Part shown: one piece after another, positions 1-6,802 of the stretch | Position numbering within the stretch: the stretch's first letter is position 1 | Layout of the letters: every line of letters begins with the position of its first letter | Assembly: GCA_041687295.1 (NCBI GenBank) | Contig: JAWLCG010000080.1 | Span: 1-15,631, forward strand | Origin: JAWLCG01 sp041687295 | GTDB lineage: Bacteria > Planctomycetota > Phycisphaerae > SM23-33 > FEN-1343 | DNA: 15,631 nt | Reading direction: 5' to 3' | Notes under the pieces: generated by a model | Database searches by the model: none | Told to the model about the DNA's origin: nothing | The model's input: only the letters and a program-made list of their open reading frames with translations | Translations under genes and position numbers: made by a program

Positions 1-44
1 AAAAAGCCGGTCACCGGCGAGGCGGCGCCCTCGGTGACGCCGGC
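1..44 (-). terminator. Intrinsic terminator of the pilus operon
   Basis: Read on the minus strand, the sequence just after the stop codon of the last pilin gene (48-50) folds into a GC-rich hairpin. The outer arms are GCCGG/CCGGC and the inner arms TCACCG/CGGTGA, with small bulges and a GCGCCG loop. A run of five T residues follows at 5-1, and the window edge cuts the tract. A shorter alternative hairpin, GCCGG-TGA-CCGGC, ends at the same T run. Stem plus T tract three bases after the last gene marks the end of the operon. Confidence 0.8.
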
Positions 45-47
45 GAC

Positions 48-701
48 CTAGTCCGGGTCGCCGCTGTCAGCGTCGTGGTGCGGCACGACCAGCAGGTCGC
101 TGCCGGTATCAAGGTTCATGTCGTTGGACAGCAGGATCTGCTCGTCCACGGGGTCCACGCTGAGGATCGTCGCGTACTGGTTGGTGTCGAGGTTCAGGAT
201 GAGCGAGCCGACGGCGAGCAGGTCGGCCTGGCCCTGGTCATAGGTGGAGTACTCCCAGCGGCGCCAGTTGTCGGCGTCGAGTTGGGCCATTGCCGGCACG
301 GTCGCGAAGGTCGGCGGGTCGGCGGGGCTGGTCGGGCTGCCGGGCTCGATCAGTTCGGTACGGACCAGGACGATGCGGTAATCGCCCTCGGGGGTCTGCT
401 GAGCCGCGATGAGCCAATAGTAGCCGCGGGCCTGGTCGGGCTGCATCGGCAGCCAGCCCCGGCCCCAGCCGTTGGCGGCGGGCTGCAGGCCCGCGACGTG
501 GTAGGGCTTGAGGTTCATCTTGACCATCGCCACCATGTTCTCGCAGTCCATGCGGCTCTGGTTGATCTGGACGGCGCGGCGGCTCTGGGCGATGGCGGCG
601 GGGAACAGACCGGCCACCATGGCCATGCCCACGGTCAGCAGGCCCATGGCCAGCATGATCTCGATCAGCGTGAAGCCGGTTGTGTGCTGCCTGTGTTGCA
701 T
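48..701 (-). CDS. PilV/GspI-like prepilin (type IV pilin-like minor pseudopilin)
   Basis: 217 residues. The N-terminus is a class III signal: a short polar leader ending in Gly9, then FTLIE with Phe10 as the likely +1 residue and Glu14 at position +5, then a hydrophobic helix to about residue 34 (LAMGLLTVGMAMVAGLFPAA). Prepilin peptidase would cut after Gly9 and the helix would pack into a pilus or pseudopilus. The C-terminal domain (about 60-217) is a soluble beta-rich head with no motif I recognise; it ends in an Asp/Ser-rich tail. It is the last gene of the operon. Its start codon lies four bases after the stop at 706-708, and a CAGGAG ribosome site sits inside the end of the preceding frame, so translation is probably coupled. 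The name PilV/GspI-like rests on the N-terminal helix style only; a minor, tip-located role is inference. Confidence 0.85.
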   Translation of the reverse strand: MQHRQHTTGFTLIEIMLAMGLLTVGMAMVAGLFPAAIAQSRRAVQINQSRMDCENMVAMVKMNLKPYHVAGLQPAANGWGRGWLPMQPDQARGYYWLIAAQQTPEGDYRIVLVRTELIEPGSPTSPADPPTFATVPAMAQLDADNWRRWEYSTYDQGQADLLAVGSLILNLDTNQYATILSVDPVDEQILLSNDMNLDTGSDLLVVPHHDADSGDPD

Positions 702-705
702 GGCT

Positions 706-927
706 CTACTCCTGCCCCGTGCGGATCAGCCCGCCCGTCAAGGGGTTGACCGGCAGGAAGCGGGCACTCTCGTTGAGTACCGCCTCGGGGTCGTCGGCGG
801 CCAGCACGTCATTGGCCCGGAACAGGCACAACGCCCGCACGGGCCGCTCCCAGTCGCCGTTGTAGTCGGTGTGGTCGGGAGCGGTCCAGATGGCCTGGCT
901 GGCATCGCCGCTGCCGACGAAGATCAG
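706..927 (-). pseudogene. Out-of-frame C-terminal part of the preceding prepilin (apparent -1 frameshift)
   Basis: This open stretch of 73 codons reads as a real protein end: it begins LIFVGSGDASQAIW, contains WERPVRALCLF, and ends FLPVNPLTGGLIRTGQE before the TAG at 706-708. It has no ATG, and its only GTG codons lie deep inside. It sits in the -1 frame relative to the prepilin that stops at 924, and its stop is placed four bases before the next start codon, as in the rest of the operon. Joining the two frames gives a protein of about 275 residues, close to the 277 and 282 residues of two sister pilins. I see no slippery heptamer at the junction, so a one-base deletion or a sequence error is likelier than programmed frameshifting. 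A separate gene with a non-standard start (CTG at 927) is possible but less likely. Confidence 0.65.
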
Positions 928-1532
928 CGTTGATCGTCCGACGTCGTCAGGTGGTTGGGCTTCTCCAGGGCGAAGCGGACCTCGCCGCTGCCGGGCAGCT
1001 CGCTGACCAGTCGGCCGTCGGGGCCGAAGACGACCGTGAAGGTCGTGAAGTTGCCGTCAAGCCGCGTGCCGTCCAGGACGTTCTGGTAGTAATCCACGTC
1101 GGTATCCACGGCGATGAATCCGTTGTTGCTACCGACCTCGCCGAAGGCCAGGCCCGTCGGCAGCGGCACGGGGCGGTTGCCCGGGGCCAGGACGAAGCGC
1201 GGCTCGCGATCGGCGGGCGACCCCGAGGTCGGGTCCACGGCGTAGCGCTCATCACGCTGGACGATGGCGACCCAGTAGCGGTCTTCGGTGTGGTGCTTCT
1301 GGAAGTGCACGCCGGTGTATCGGCTGTCGCGGACGGCGACGGACCGGGCGGCCGCCAGTTGGTTGTTGATGATGTTGCGTGCCGACGCATCGGCCCCGCT
1401 GGAGAACATCGCCACCGCGCTGGGCAGGGCGATGACCATCAGCAGGCCAATGATGCCGATCACCACGATCAGTTCGATCAGCGTAAAGCCCCGCGGGGCC
1501 CTCGCTCTACTCGTCGCTGCGAACGTTGTCAT
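924..1532 (-). CDS. GspH-like prepilin, probably truncated by a frameshift
   Basis: 202 residues from the ATG at 1532. The leader is 15 residues ending in Gly15, then FTLIE (Phe16 at +1, Glu20 at +5) and a hydrophobic helix, GIIGLLMVIALPSAVAMF. Residues after about 45 form a beta-rich head; YWVAIVQRDERYAVDP and FTTFTVVFGPDGRLV resemble GspH/FimT-type minor pseudopilins. I prefer 1532 over the upstream ATG at 1553: GAGGG lies eight bases before it, and the resulting 26-base overlap with the preceding gene (1507-1532) equals the overlap of the next pair upstream. The frame closes at a TGA (924-926) right after HLTTSDDQR, and protein-like sequence continues in the -1 frame to 706, so the true product is probably longer (see 706-927). 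Confidence 0.8.
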   Translation of the reverse strand: MTTFAATSRARAPRGFTLIELIVVIGIIGLLMVIALPSAVAMFSSGADASARNIINNQLAAARSVAVRDSRYTGVHFQKHHTEDRYWVAIVQRDERYAVDPTSGSPADREPRFVLAPGNRPVPLPTGLAFGEVGSNNGFIAVDTDVDYYQNVLDGTRLDGNFTTFTVVFGPDGRLVSELPGSGEVRFALEKPNHLTTSDDQR

Positions 1533-1980
1533 TGGGAGTACCCTCGTCGCCATCGGAACCTGGCGAGATGAAAACGGGCCGGCCGCCCACGCCGCCGGTG
1601 CGGCGGTAGATGATCTCGTTGCCGTATGAATCCACGAAGTATCGTCCCGGGGTGCCAGAGCCGGCGATGGCCTCGCCTTCGAGGTTCATCAGAATGTCGC
1701 GGCTCTGGGGGAGGTCCAGCAGCTGATCGGCGGCCGTCGGATCGCTGCCGCCGGTCGGCTCGGTCGGATAATTGCCCGTCAGCTCGTAGTACTCGGTCAT
1801 GGCCGAGTCGATCAGTGTCAGCCGGGTGCGGGTGTCGTCTTCGAGGCTTCGGCTGCGGACGTAGGTGCTCACGCCGACGATGAGGCTCACCAGCACCGCC
1901 AGGATGCCCATCACCACCAGCAGCTCCACCAGGGTAAAGCCCCGGCCCGTCCGCCTAGTTGCGCAGGTTCGTGATGTCAT
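1507..1980 (-). CDS. GspG/PulG-like pseudopilin (short form)
   Basis: 157 residues, the size of a classical major pseudopilin. The leader ends in Gly14, followed by FTLVE (Phe15 at +1, Glu19 at +5) and helix LLVVMGILAVLVSLIVGVS. The helix continues through SRSLEDDTRTRLTLIDSAMTEYY, typical of GspG. The C-terminal half has FVDSYGNEIIYRR, matching the GspG DPWGNPY segment, and FISPGSDGDEGTPNDN, matching the GspG end that binds calcium in characterised members. Calcium binding here is inference. GAGGA lies about seven bases before the ATG. The first 26 bases overlap the end of the preceding pilin and the last 26 overlap the next one, pointing to coupled translation. Of the five pilins this is the best candidate for the major subunit by size and motif. 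Confidence 0.88.
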   Translation of the reverse strand: MTSRTCATRRTGRGFTLVELLVVMGILAVLVSLIVGVSTYVRSRSLEDDTRTRLTLIDSAMTEYYELTGNYPTEPTGGSDPTAADQLLDLPQSRDILMNLEGEAIAGSGTPGRYFVDSYGNEIIYRRTGGVGGRPVFISPGSDGDEGTPNDNVRSDE

Positions 1981-2803
1981 CGCTTTCCTCGTCTTCCCGC
2001 AGAGGGGTCCACTGCTCGTCGGGGCCCGGGCTCATCAGGATGTAGTCGGTCCGGTAGTAGTCGTACGGATCCTCGTCGGCCGTGTTGGTCGAGCCGCTGG
2101 CCCGGGAGGCGTACTCGTTGATGTTCCAGTCCTGGCCGAGCACCTGGACTCTGTCGTCGAACACCCAGCCGTCCTCCGCGTGGAGCTTGTTGGGGTTGTC
2201 GGGATAGCCGCTGGACGGCGAGATGACCATGTCCAGGTCGTAGCCGCGATGGACATCGACTCCGTCAGCGGCCTGCCCGTAGCGGTAGTACAGGATGGGC
2301 TGGTCGAAGGCGTCGATGAACACGGGCCGGGCCGCGTCGCCGTCGTAGGTCGTCACGCTGAGGGTGCGGATCTTGTCGGGCTCGACGTAGGGCCCGTAGA
2401 CGTCGCCGCGGAACATGGTGCGGAAGCCCGGGCCGGTCGCGCCGTCGTTGGGGGCCCTGTCGTTGTCGGTGGGCTGGGGGGCGGCGTCGAGATAGCCGAT
2501 CATGGCCTGGACGAGCACCTGGGCGCCCCACCACTGCTCATCGGGCGACGAGTCGACCTTGACGGCGTCCCAGAAGCTCTCGGGGTAGACGTTCAGGTCG
2601 TTGTAGTAGAGGTCCAGGCCGGTGCTGATGGTGTTGATCGTGGCCTGGCTGGCGGCGACCTTGGCCCGCTCGCGGACCATGCCCAGGACCGGCAGCGAGA
2701 TCGCCAGCAGCAGGACCAGGATGGCCACCACGACCAGCAGCTCCACCAGTGTGAAGCCCGGCCCGGAGCGGCGACGGTCTGCGTTGTTGCGGTGCGGTGC
2801 CAT
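1955..2803 (-). CDS. GspG/PulG-like prepilin with enlarged C-terminal domain
   Basis: 282 residues, roughly twice a classical GspG. The leader ends in Gly16, then FTLVE (Phe17 at +1, Glu21 at +5) and hydrophobic helix LLVVVAILVLLLAISLPVLG. A second helical stretch (RERAKVAASQATINTISTGLDLYYND) and NVYPES follow, as in GspG and TcpA-type pilins. Residues about 75-230 form an insert not found in short pseudopilins. The C-terminus returns to the family pattern with FDQPILYYRYG and DYILMSPGPDEQWTP, then an acidic end. The start lies nine bases after the stop of the preceding gene, with only a weak AGGG ribosome site, so coupling is likely. The role of the insert is unknown; it could decorate the fibre surface. 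Confidence 0.85.
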   Translation of the reverse strand: MAPHRNNADRRRSGPGFTLVELLVVVAILVLLLAISLPVLGMVRERAKVAASQATINTISTGLDLYYNDLNVYPESFWDAVKVDSSPDEQWWGAQVLVQAMIGYLDAAPQPTDNDRAPNDGATGPGFRTMFRGDVYGPYVEPDKIRTLSVTTYDGDAARPVFIDAFDQPILYYRYGQAADGVDVHRGYDLDMVISPSSGYPDNPNKLHAEDGWVFDDRVQVLGQDWNINEYASRASGSTNTADEDPYDYYRTDYILMSPGPDEQWTPLREDEESDDITNLRN

Positions 2804-2812
2804 GGGCGGACC

Positions 2813-3646
2813 CTACTTGTTGAAGTTGACGATGTCGTCTTCGGTGAAGAACTTGCGGTCCGAGCCGGCCGCGATCAGCAGGAAGCTGTCCGGACGGTAG
2901 TAGCTGTCCTTCCAGTCGGACGCATTGTTGCCATACTCCACTTCCTCCGGGTTTCCGCCGGAGCGGGGGTTGACCATCTGGTCGTTGAAGGCCTGATTCA
3001 GGCCGCTGGTCGACTCGTAGTAGACGTAGTTGTTGTACACGTTGTAGACGGCCGACTTGTTGGCCGAGCCGCGCCGCGAAGGGAAGTAGAGGATCGGCAT
3101 CCGCTCGGTGTAGTCGTCCATCGGCGTGAGTTCGACTCCCTCGTAGCCGTTCCTGTCCGCCTCGTTGAGGCTGGTGTAGGTGTTCGGAATCGTCGTGAAC
3201 TCGCTCAAGTCCAGCGTCCAGCCGGCCGGGTCCTGCATCAGCGCGGATTTGCCGCTGGGCGCCGAGGCGTAGTGGAGGTCGAACAGGGCGACCATCATGA
3301 GTTGCGTGGCCGTGTAGTCGCTGTTGGACGGGCTGTTGTCATCCATCATCCGCTGGCGTTCGGCGGGCATCTGGCCGGGGTAGCGCTGGTTGTCCTGGTA
3401 GAAGGACTCGATGGCGCTGTTCAGGTCGGTCAGGCGGGCCTGGGTGGAGACCCTGCGGGCGTTCTCTCTGACCTTGGAGAAGGTCGGAATCGCCATCGCC
3501 AGCAGCAGCGCGATGATCGCAACGACGACCAGCAGCTCGATCAGCGTGAAGCCCCGCCCCATCCTTCGTGCGTGGGCCATCGGCGTGGTCCTTGCTCTGC
3601 GGGGTTGGGCCCGCGTGGCCTTGGGCGGCGTCAGGTATGAACGCAT
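2813..3646 (-). CDS. GspG/PulG-like prepilin with long basic leader
   Basis: 277 residues from the ATG at 3646, which has a textbook ribosome site (AAGGAG at 3653-3658, six bases away). The cleavage site is Gly32/Phe33 (FTLIE, Glu37 at +5), followed by helix LLVVVAIIALLLAMAIPTFS. The 32-residue leader is unusually long and Arg-rich. An internal Met23 (ATG at 3580) also has AAGGA upstream and would give a normal 10-residue leader. The soluble part shows SAIESFYQDNQRYPGQ (GspG-like), a long insert, ERMPILYFPSRRG, and the C-terminal FLLIAAGSDRKFFTEDDI, which resembles the acidic end of GspG. It is the first of five pilin genes after the platform gene, 25 bases downstream of it, and so probably an abundant subunit. 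Confidence 0.85.
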   Translation of the reverse strand: MRSYLTPPKATRAQPRRARTTPMAHARRMGRGFTLIELLVVVAIIALLLAMAIPTFSKVRENARRVSTQARLTDLNSAIESFYQDNQRYPGQMPAERQRMMDDNSPSNSDYTATQLMMVALFDLHYASAPSGKSALMQDPAGWTLDLSEFTTIPNTYTSLNEADRNGYEGVELTPMDDYTERMPILYFPSRRGSANKSAVYNVYNNYVYYESTSGLNQAFNDQMVNPRSGGNPEEVEYGNNASDWKDSYYRPDSFLLIAAGSDRKFFTEDDIVNFNK

Positions 3647-3671
3647 GATAATCTCCTTGGGCGGAGGGTTT

Positions 3672-4940
3672 TTATCGGCCGCCGCCCTGGGACTGGATCG
3701 AATCGATCAGCGTCGGCAGGGGCATGAACAGGGCGACGACGATGAAGCCGACGATGACGCCCAGGACGATGACCATGACCGGTTCGAGCAGGCTGACCAT
3801 TCCGGCGACGAGGGCCTCGACCTCTTCGTCGTAGTTGTCGGCGACCTTCATGAGCATCTTGTCCAGGTCGCCGGTCTCTTCGCCGACGTCGATCATGTTG
3901 ACGACCATGGGCTCGACGACGCGGGCCTGGCGCAGGGGCTCGGCGAAGCTTTCGCCCTCGCGGATGGCGTCATGGACCTTGGCCAGGGCTCGGGCGTAGA
4001 CCTCGTTGCCGGCGGTATCGCGGGTGATGTTGAGGGCCTCGAGGATGGGCACGCCGGCGGTCAGCAGTGTGCCCAGGGTCCGCGTGAAGCGGGCGATGGA
4101 GCTCTTGGAGGCGATCTTGCCCATGACGGGCATGTTGATCTTCAGGTTGTCGTTGAAGAACCGCCCGCCCTTGGACTGCTTGAGCAGCTTGAAGAACAGG
4201 AAGATGCCCAGCGGGATGAACACGATGTACATCCAGCCGAAGTCATTGGCGATCCACTCGGACATGTTCAGCAGGGTCAGCGTGACGCCGGGCAGTTCGG
4301 TGTCGAAGCCGGCGTAGATGTCCTTGAACTTGGGGATCACGAAGATCATGATGCCCGTGAGGATCAGGAACGCGAAGAAGATGACGGCGATGGGGTAGAT
4401 GCTGGCGCCGACGATCTTGCGCTTCAGGGCCATCGACTTTTCCATGAACTCGGCGAGGCGCTGGAGGATGACTTCCAGCACGCCGCCGGCCTCGCCGGCA
4501 GCGATCATGTTGGTGTAGAGCCGGTCGAAGGCCTTGGGGTGTTTGGCCATGGCCTCGGAGAGGGTCGAGCCGCTCTCGACGTCCTCGGCGACCAGGCGGA
4601 TGGCCACGCGGAGGGTGCCGGGCTTCTGCTGCTGCTCGAGGATCCGCAGGGAGCGCAGGATCGGCAGGCCGGCGTCCTGCAGCGTCGAGAGCTGGCGCGT
4701 GAACTGCGTCAGCTGCTTCTTGGCGACGCGCCCGACGGTCTTGCGCCCGGTCTTGCCGACCTGCTGGGCCTTGTTCGGCGTGGTGCCAGCCTTGCCCTTG
4801 GCGGCGCGTTCGCGGACCTTGGTGGGGAACTCGCCCTTGCCGCGGATCTTGGAGATGGCCTCTTCAGAGTTGGCCGCCTCGATCTCGCCGCGGACGGCCT
4901 GGCCCAGACTGTTCATCGCCTCGTATTGGAACGTTGCCAC
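3672..4940 (-). CDS. pilC: PilC/GspF inner-membrane platform protein
   Basis: 422 residues, normal for PilC/GspF. This polytopic protein sits at the base of type IV pilus and type II secretion machines, couples the cytoplasmic ATPases to the pilins, and has two repeated T2SSF domains. Those repeats are visible here at about 78-203 (FTRQLSTLQDAGLPILRSLR) and 282-404 (FTRTLGTLLTAGVPILEALN), each with a downstream GE box (AAGEAGG; DVGEETGDLD). Membrane helices lie near 181-203, 236-253 and 385-407. A basic, low-complexity linker (about 43-76) follows an N-terminal segment starting MATFQYEAMNS. The start codon is GTG at 4940 with AGGAG nine bases upstream. It follows the second pilB by 62 bases and precedes the pilins by 25. 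Confidence 0.95.
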   Translation of the reverse strand: MATFQYEAMNSLGQAVRGEIEAANSEEAISKIRGKGEFPTKVRERAAKGKAGTTPNKAQQVGKTGRKTVGRVAKKQLTQFTRQLSTLQDAGLPILRSLRILEQQQKPGTLRVAIRLVAEDVESGSTLSEAMAKHPKAFDRLYTNMIAAGEAGGVLEVILQRLAEFMEKSMALKRKIVGASIYPIAVIFFAFLILTGIMIFVIPKFKDIYAGFDTELPGVTLTLLNMSEWIANDFGWMYIVFIPLGIFLFFKLLKQSKGGRFFNDNLKINMPVMGKIASKSSIARFTRTLGTLLTAGVPILEALNITRDTAGNEVYARALAKVHDAIREGESFAEPLRQARVVEPMVVNMIDVGEETGDLDKMLMKVADNYDEEVEALVAGMVSLLEPVMVIVLGVIVGFIVVALFMPLPTLIDSIQSQGGGR

Positions 4941-5002
4941 CGGAATGCTCTCCTGTTGCTAGCCCCCGGCCAGGCCGAGAGGGTGCCGTTCGTCCTCCGG
5001 CG

Positions 5003-6769
5003 TTACAGAGCGGACTCTGCCACAATCGTGTGGGCTACGATCTCCTCGATCGTGGTCAGCCCGTCGAAAATCGCCAGCAGGCCCGCCTCTCGCAGCGTCC
5101 GCATGCCGCGCTTGCGGGCGGCGTCGCGGAGCTGGTTGCTCGAGGCCTGCTTCATGATCAGGTCGCGCATCGTGTCGTCCATCGTCATGATCTCGTAGAC
5201 GCCCAGTCGGCCGCTGTAGCCGGTGCCGCGGCAGTAGTCGCAGCCCGTGCCGCGGTAGAAGCTGCGCCCCTCGACCTGCTCGGGCGTCAGCTCCAGCTCC
5301 AGCAGCATGTCGACGGTCGGGTTGAACTCCTCCTTGCACCGCGGGCAGATCGTCCGCACCAGACGCTGGGCGATGACGGCCTCGAGGGTGGCGGTGATCA
5401 GGAACGACTCGATGCCCAGATCCAGCAGACGCGCCACGCTCGACGGCGCGTCGTTGGTGTGCAGCGTGGTGAACACGAGGTGGCCCGTCAGGGAGCTCTC
5501 GACGGCGATTTTGGCCGTCTCGAGGTCGCGGATCTCGCCGACCAGGATGATGTCGGGGTCCTGCCGCAGGAAGCTGCGGAGCACCCGGGCGAAGGTCAGC
5601 CCGATGTCCGAGCGGATCTGCACCTGGATCATGCCGTCCTGGTCGTACTCGACGGGGTCCTCTGCCGTCAGGATCTTGACGTCGGGGTGGTTGAGCTCCC
5701 GCAGGGCCGAGTAGAGCGTCGTGGTCTTGCCCGAGCCGGTCGGGCCGGTCACGATCAGCACGCCGTGGGGCTTGCGGATCAGCGTGCGGAAGCTCCGCAG
5801 GTCATCCTCGCGCATGCCCAGGCGGTCGAGGTCGAGGTTGACCTGGCTGCGGTCGAGCACACGCATGACGACGCTCTCGCCGAACATCGTCGGCAGCACC
5901 GAGATGCGCAGGTCGACCGGGTTGCCATCGATCAGCAGATCGATGCGCCCGTCCTGAGGCATGCGCCGCTCGGCAATGTCGAGGTTGGCCATGACCTTGA
6001 TTCGGCTGGCGATGGCGACGGCGATGTACTTGGGCGGCGGCAGCATCTCATAGAGATGCCCGTCGATGCGGTAGCGCATCTTGAATTCGTCTTCGAAGGG
6101 CTCGAAGTGGATGTCGCTGGCCTTGTCGCGGATCGCCTGCAGCAGCACCGTGTTGAGCAGCCGTTTGACCGGGTTGGAGTCGGCCATCTCCCGGATCGTG
6201 TCCAGGTCGATGCTCTCGCCACGGTTCTCCAGCTGGCTGAGCTGCTCGTCGCCGGCCAACTCGTTGATCAGGTCGCCGATCGACTCGCCGCTGCCGACGT
6301 CGTAGTAGGTCGCCAGGGCCCGGTCGAGGCCCTCCTGCGTGGTGATCTTGGCCGTCACCTGGAAGCCCATCAGGGTCCGCAGGTCGTCGGTGGCCTGGAA
6401 GTTGTCCGCCGAGGCGACCGCCACCGTCAGGTGGTTGTGCTGGGCGTCGAACTCGACGGGGACCACCTTGTAGGCCGTCGCCATCTGGGCGGGGATCTGC
6501 CGGATGACCTCGTCGGCGACGTCGATCTTGTCCAGGTTGACGAACTCCATGCCCGCCTGGAACCCCAGGCCCAGCGCCAGCGTGCCGGAGTCGAGGTAGC
6601 CCAGGTCGATGAGGATCTGGCCCAGCGGGCCGCCCTTGTGCTTCTGGACCTCCAGGGCCTCGTGGACCTGGTCGCGCGTGATCTTCTTCATCTTGACCAG
6701 CACGCGACCGATCTGGCGCCCGCGGAGCTCCTCGACGTTGATCTTCTCTTGTTTCGTATCCAGGGCCAT
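5003..6769 (-). CDS. pilB: PilB/GspE-type assembly ATPase, pilC-adjacent copy
   Basis: 588 residues. This cytoplasmic hexameric ATPase would drive pilin extraction and fibre assembly through PilC. Walker A GPTGSGKT is at 342-349, the Asp box (TAEDPVEY) follows, Walker B is in RQDPDIILVGEIRD (Glu412), and the His box is LVFTTLHTNDA. A zinc-binding pair of CxxC motifs, Cys475/478 and Cys510/513, is typical of PilB/GspE and absent from PilT. The N-terminus carries two 24-residue MshEN-type repeats (19-42 and 48-71) with the usual five-residue spacer. Both lack the arginine that starts the consensus (Gln19, Pro48), so cyclic-di-GMP binding is doubtful. A GGAG ribosome site precedes the ATG. It lies 33 bases after pilT and 62 before pilC. 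With PilT beside it I favour a type IV pilus motor over GspE. Confidence 0.95.
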   Translation of the reverse strand: MALDTKQEKINVEELRGRQIGRVLVKMKKITRDQVHEALEVQKHKGGPLGQILIDLGYLDSGTLALGLGFQAGMEFVNLDKIDVADEVIRQIPAQMATAYKVVPVEFDAQHNHLTVAVASADNFQATDDLRTLMGFQVTAKITTQEGLDRALATYYDVGSGESIGDLINELAGDEQLSQLENRGESIDLDTIREMADSNPVKRLLNTVLLQAIRDKASDIHFEPFEDEFKMRYRIDGHLYEMLPPPKYIAVAIASRIKVMANLDIAERRMPQDGRIDLLIDGNPVDLRISVLPTMFGESVVMRVLDRSQVNLDLDRLGMREDDLRSFRTLIRKPHGVLIVTGPTGSGKTTTLYSALRELNHPDVKILTAEDPVEYDQDGMIQVQIRSDIGLTFARVLRSFLRQDPDIILVGEIRDLETAKIAVESSLTGHLVFTTLHTNDAPSSVARLLDLGIESFLITATLEAVIAQRLVRTICPRCKEEFNPTVDMLLELELTPEQVEGRSFYRGTGCDYCRGTGYSGRLGVYEIMTMDDTMRDLIMKQASSNQLRDAARKRGMRTLREAGLLAIFDGLTTIEEIVAHTIVAESAL

Positions 6770-6802
6770 GCTTCGCTCCGATACGTCCTGTGCGTCGATC
6801 CG

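Noticed and set aside
924..935. Programmed -1 frameshifting at the split prepilin
   Set aside because: The bases before the stop contain no X XXY YYZ slippery heptamer and no obvious downstream stimulatory stem, so mutation or sequence error is the simpler explanation.
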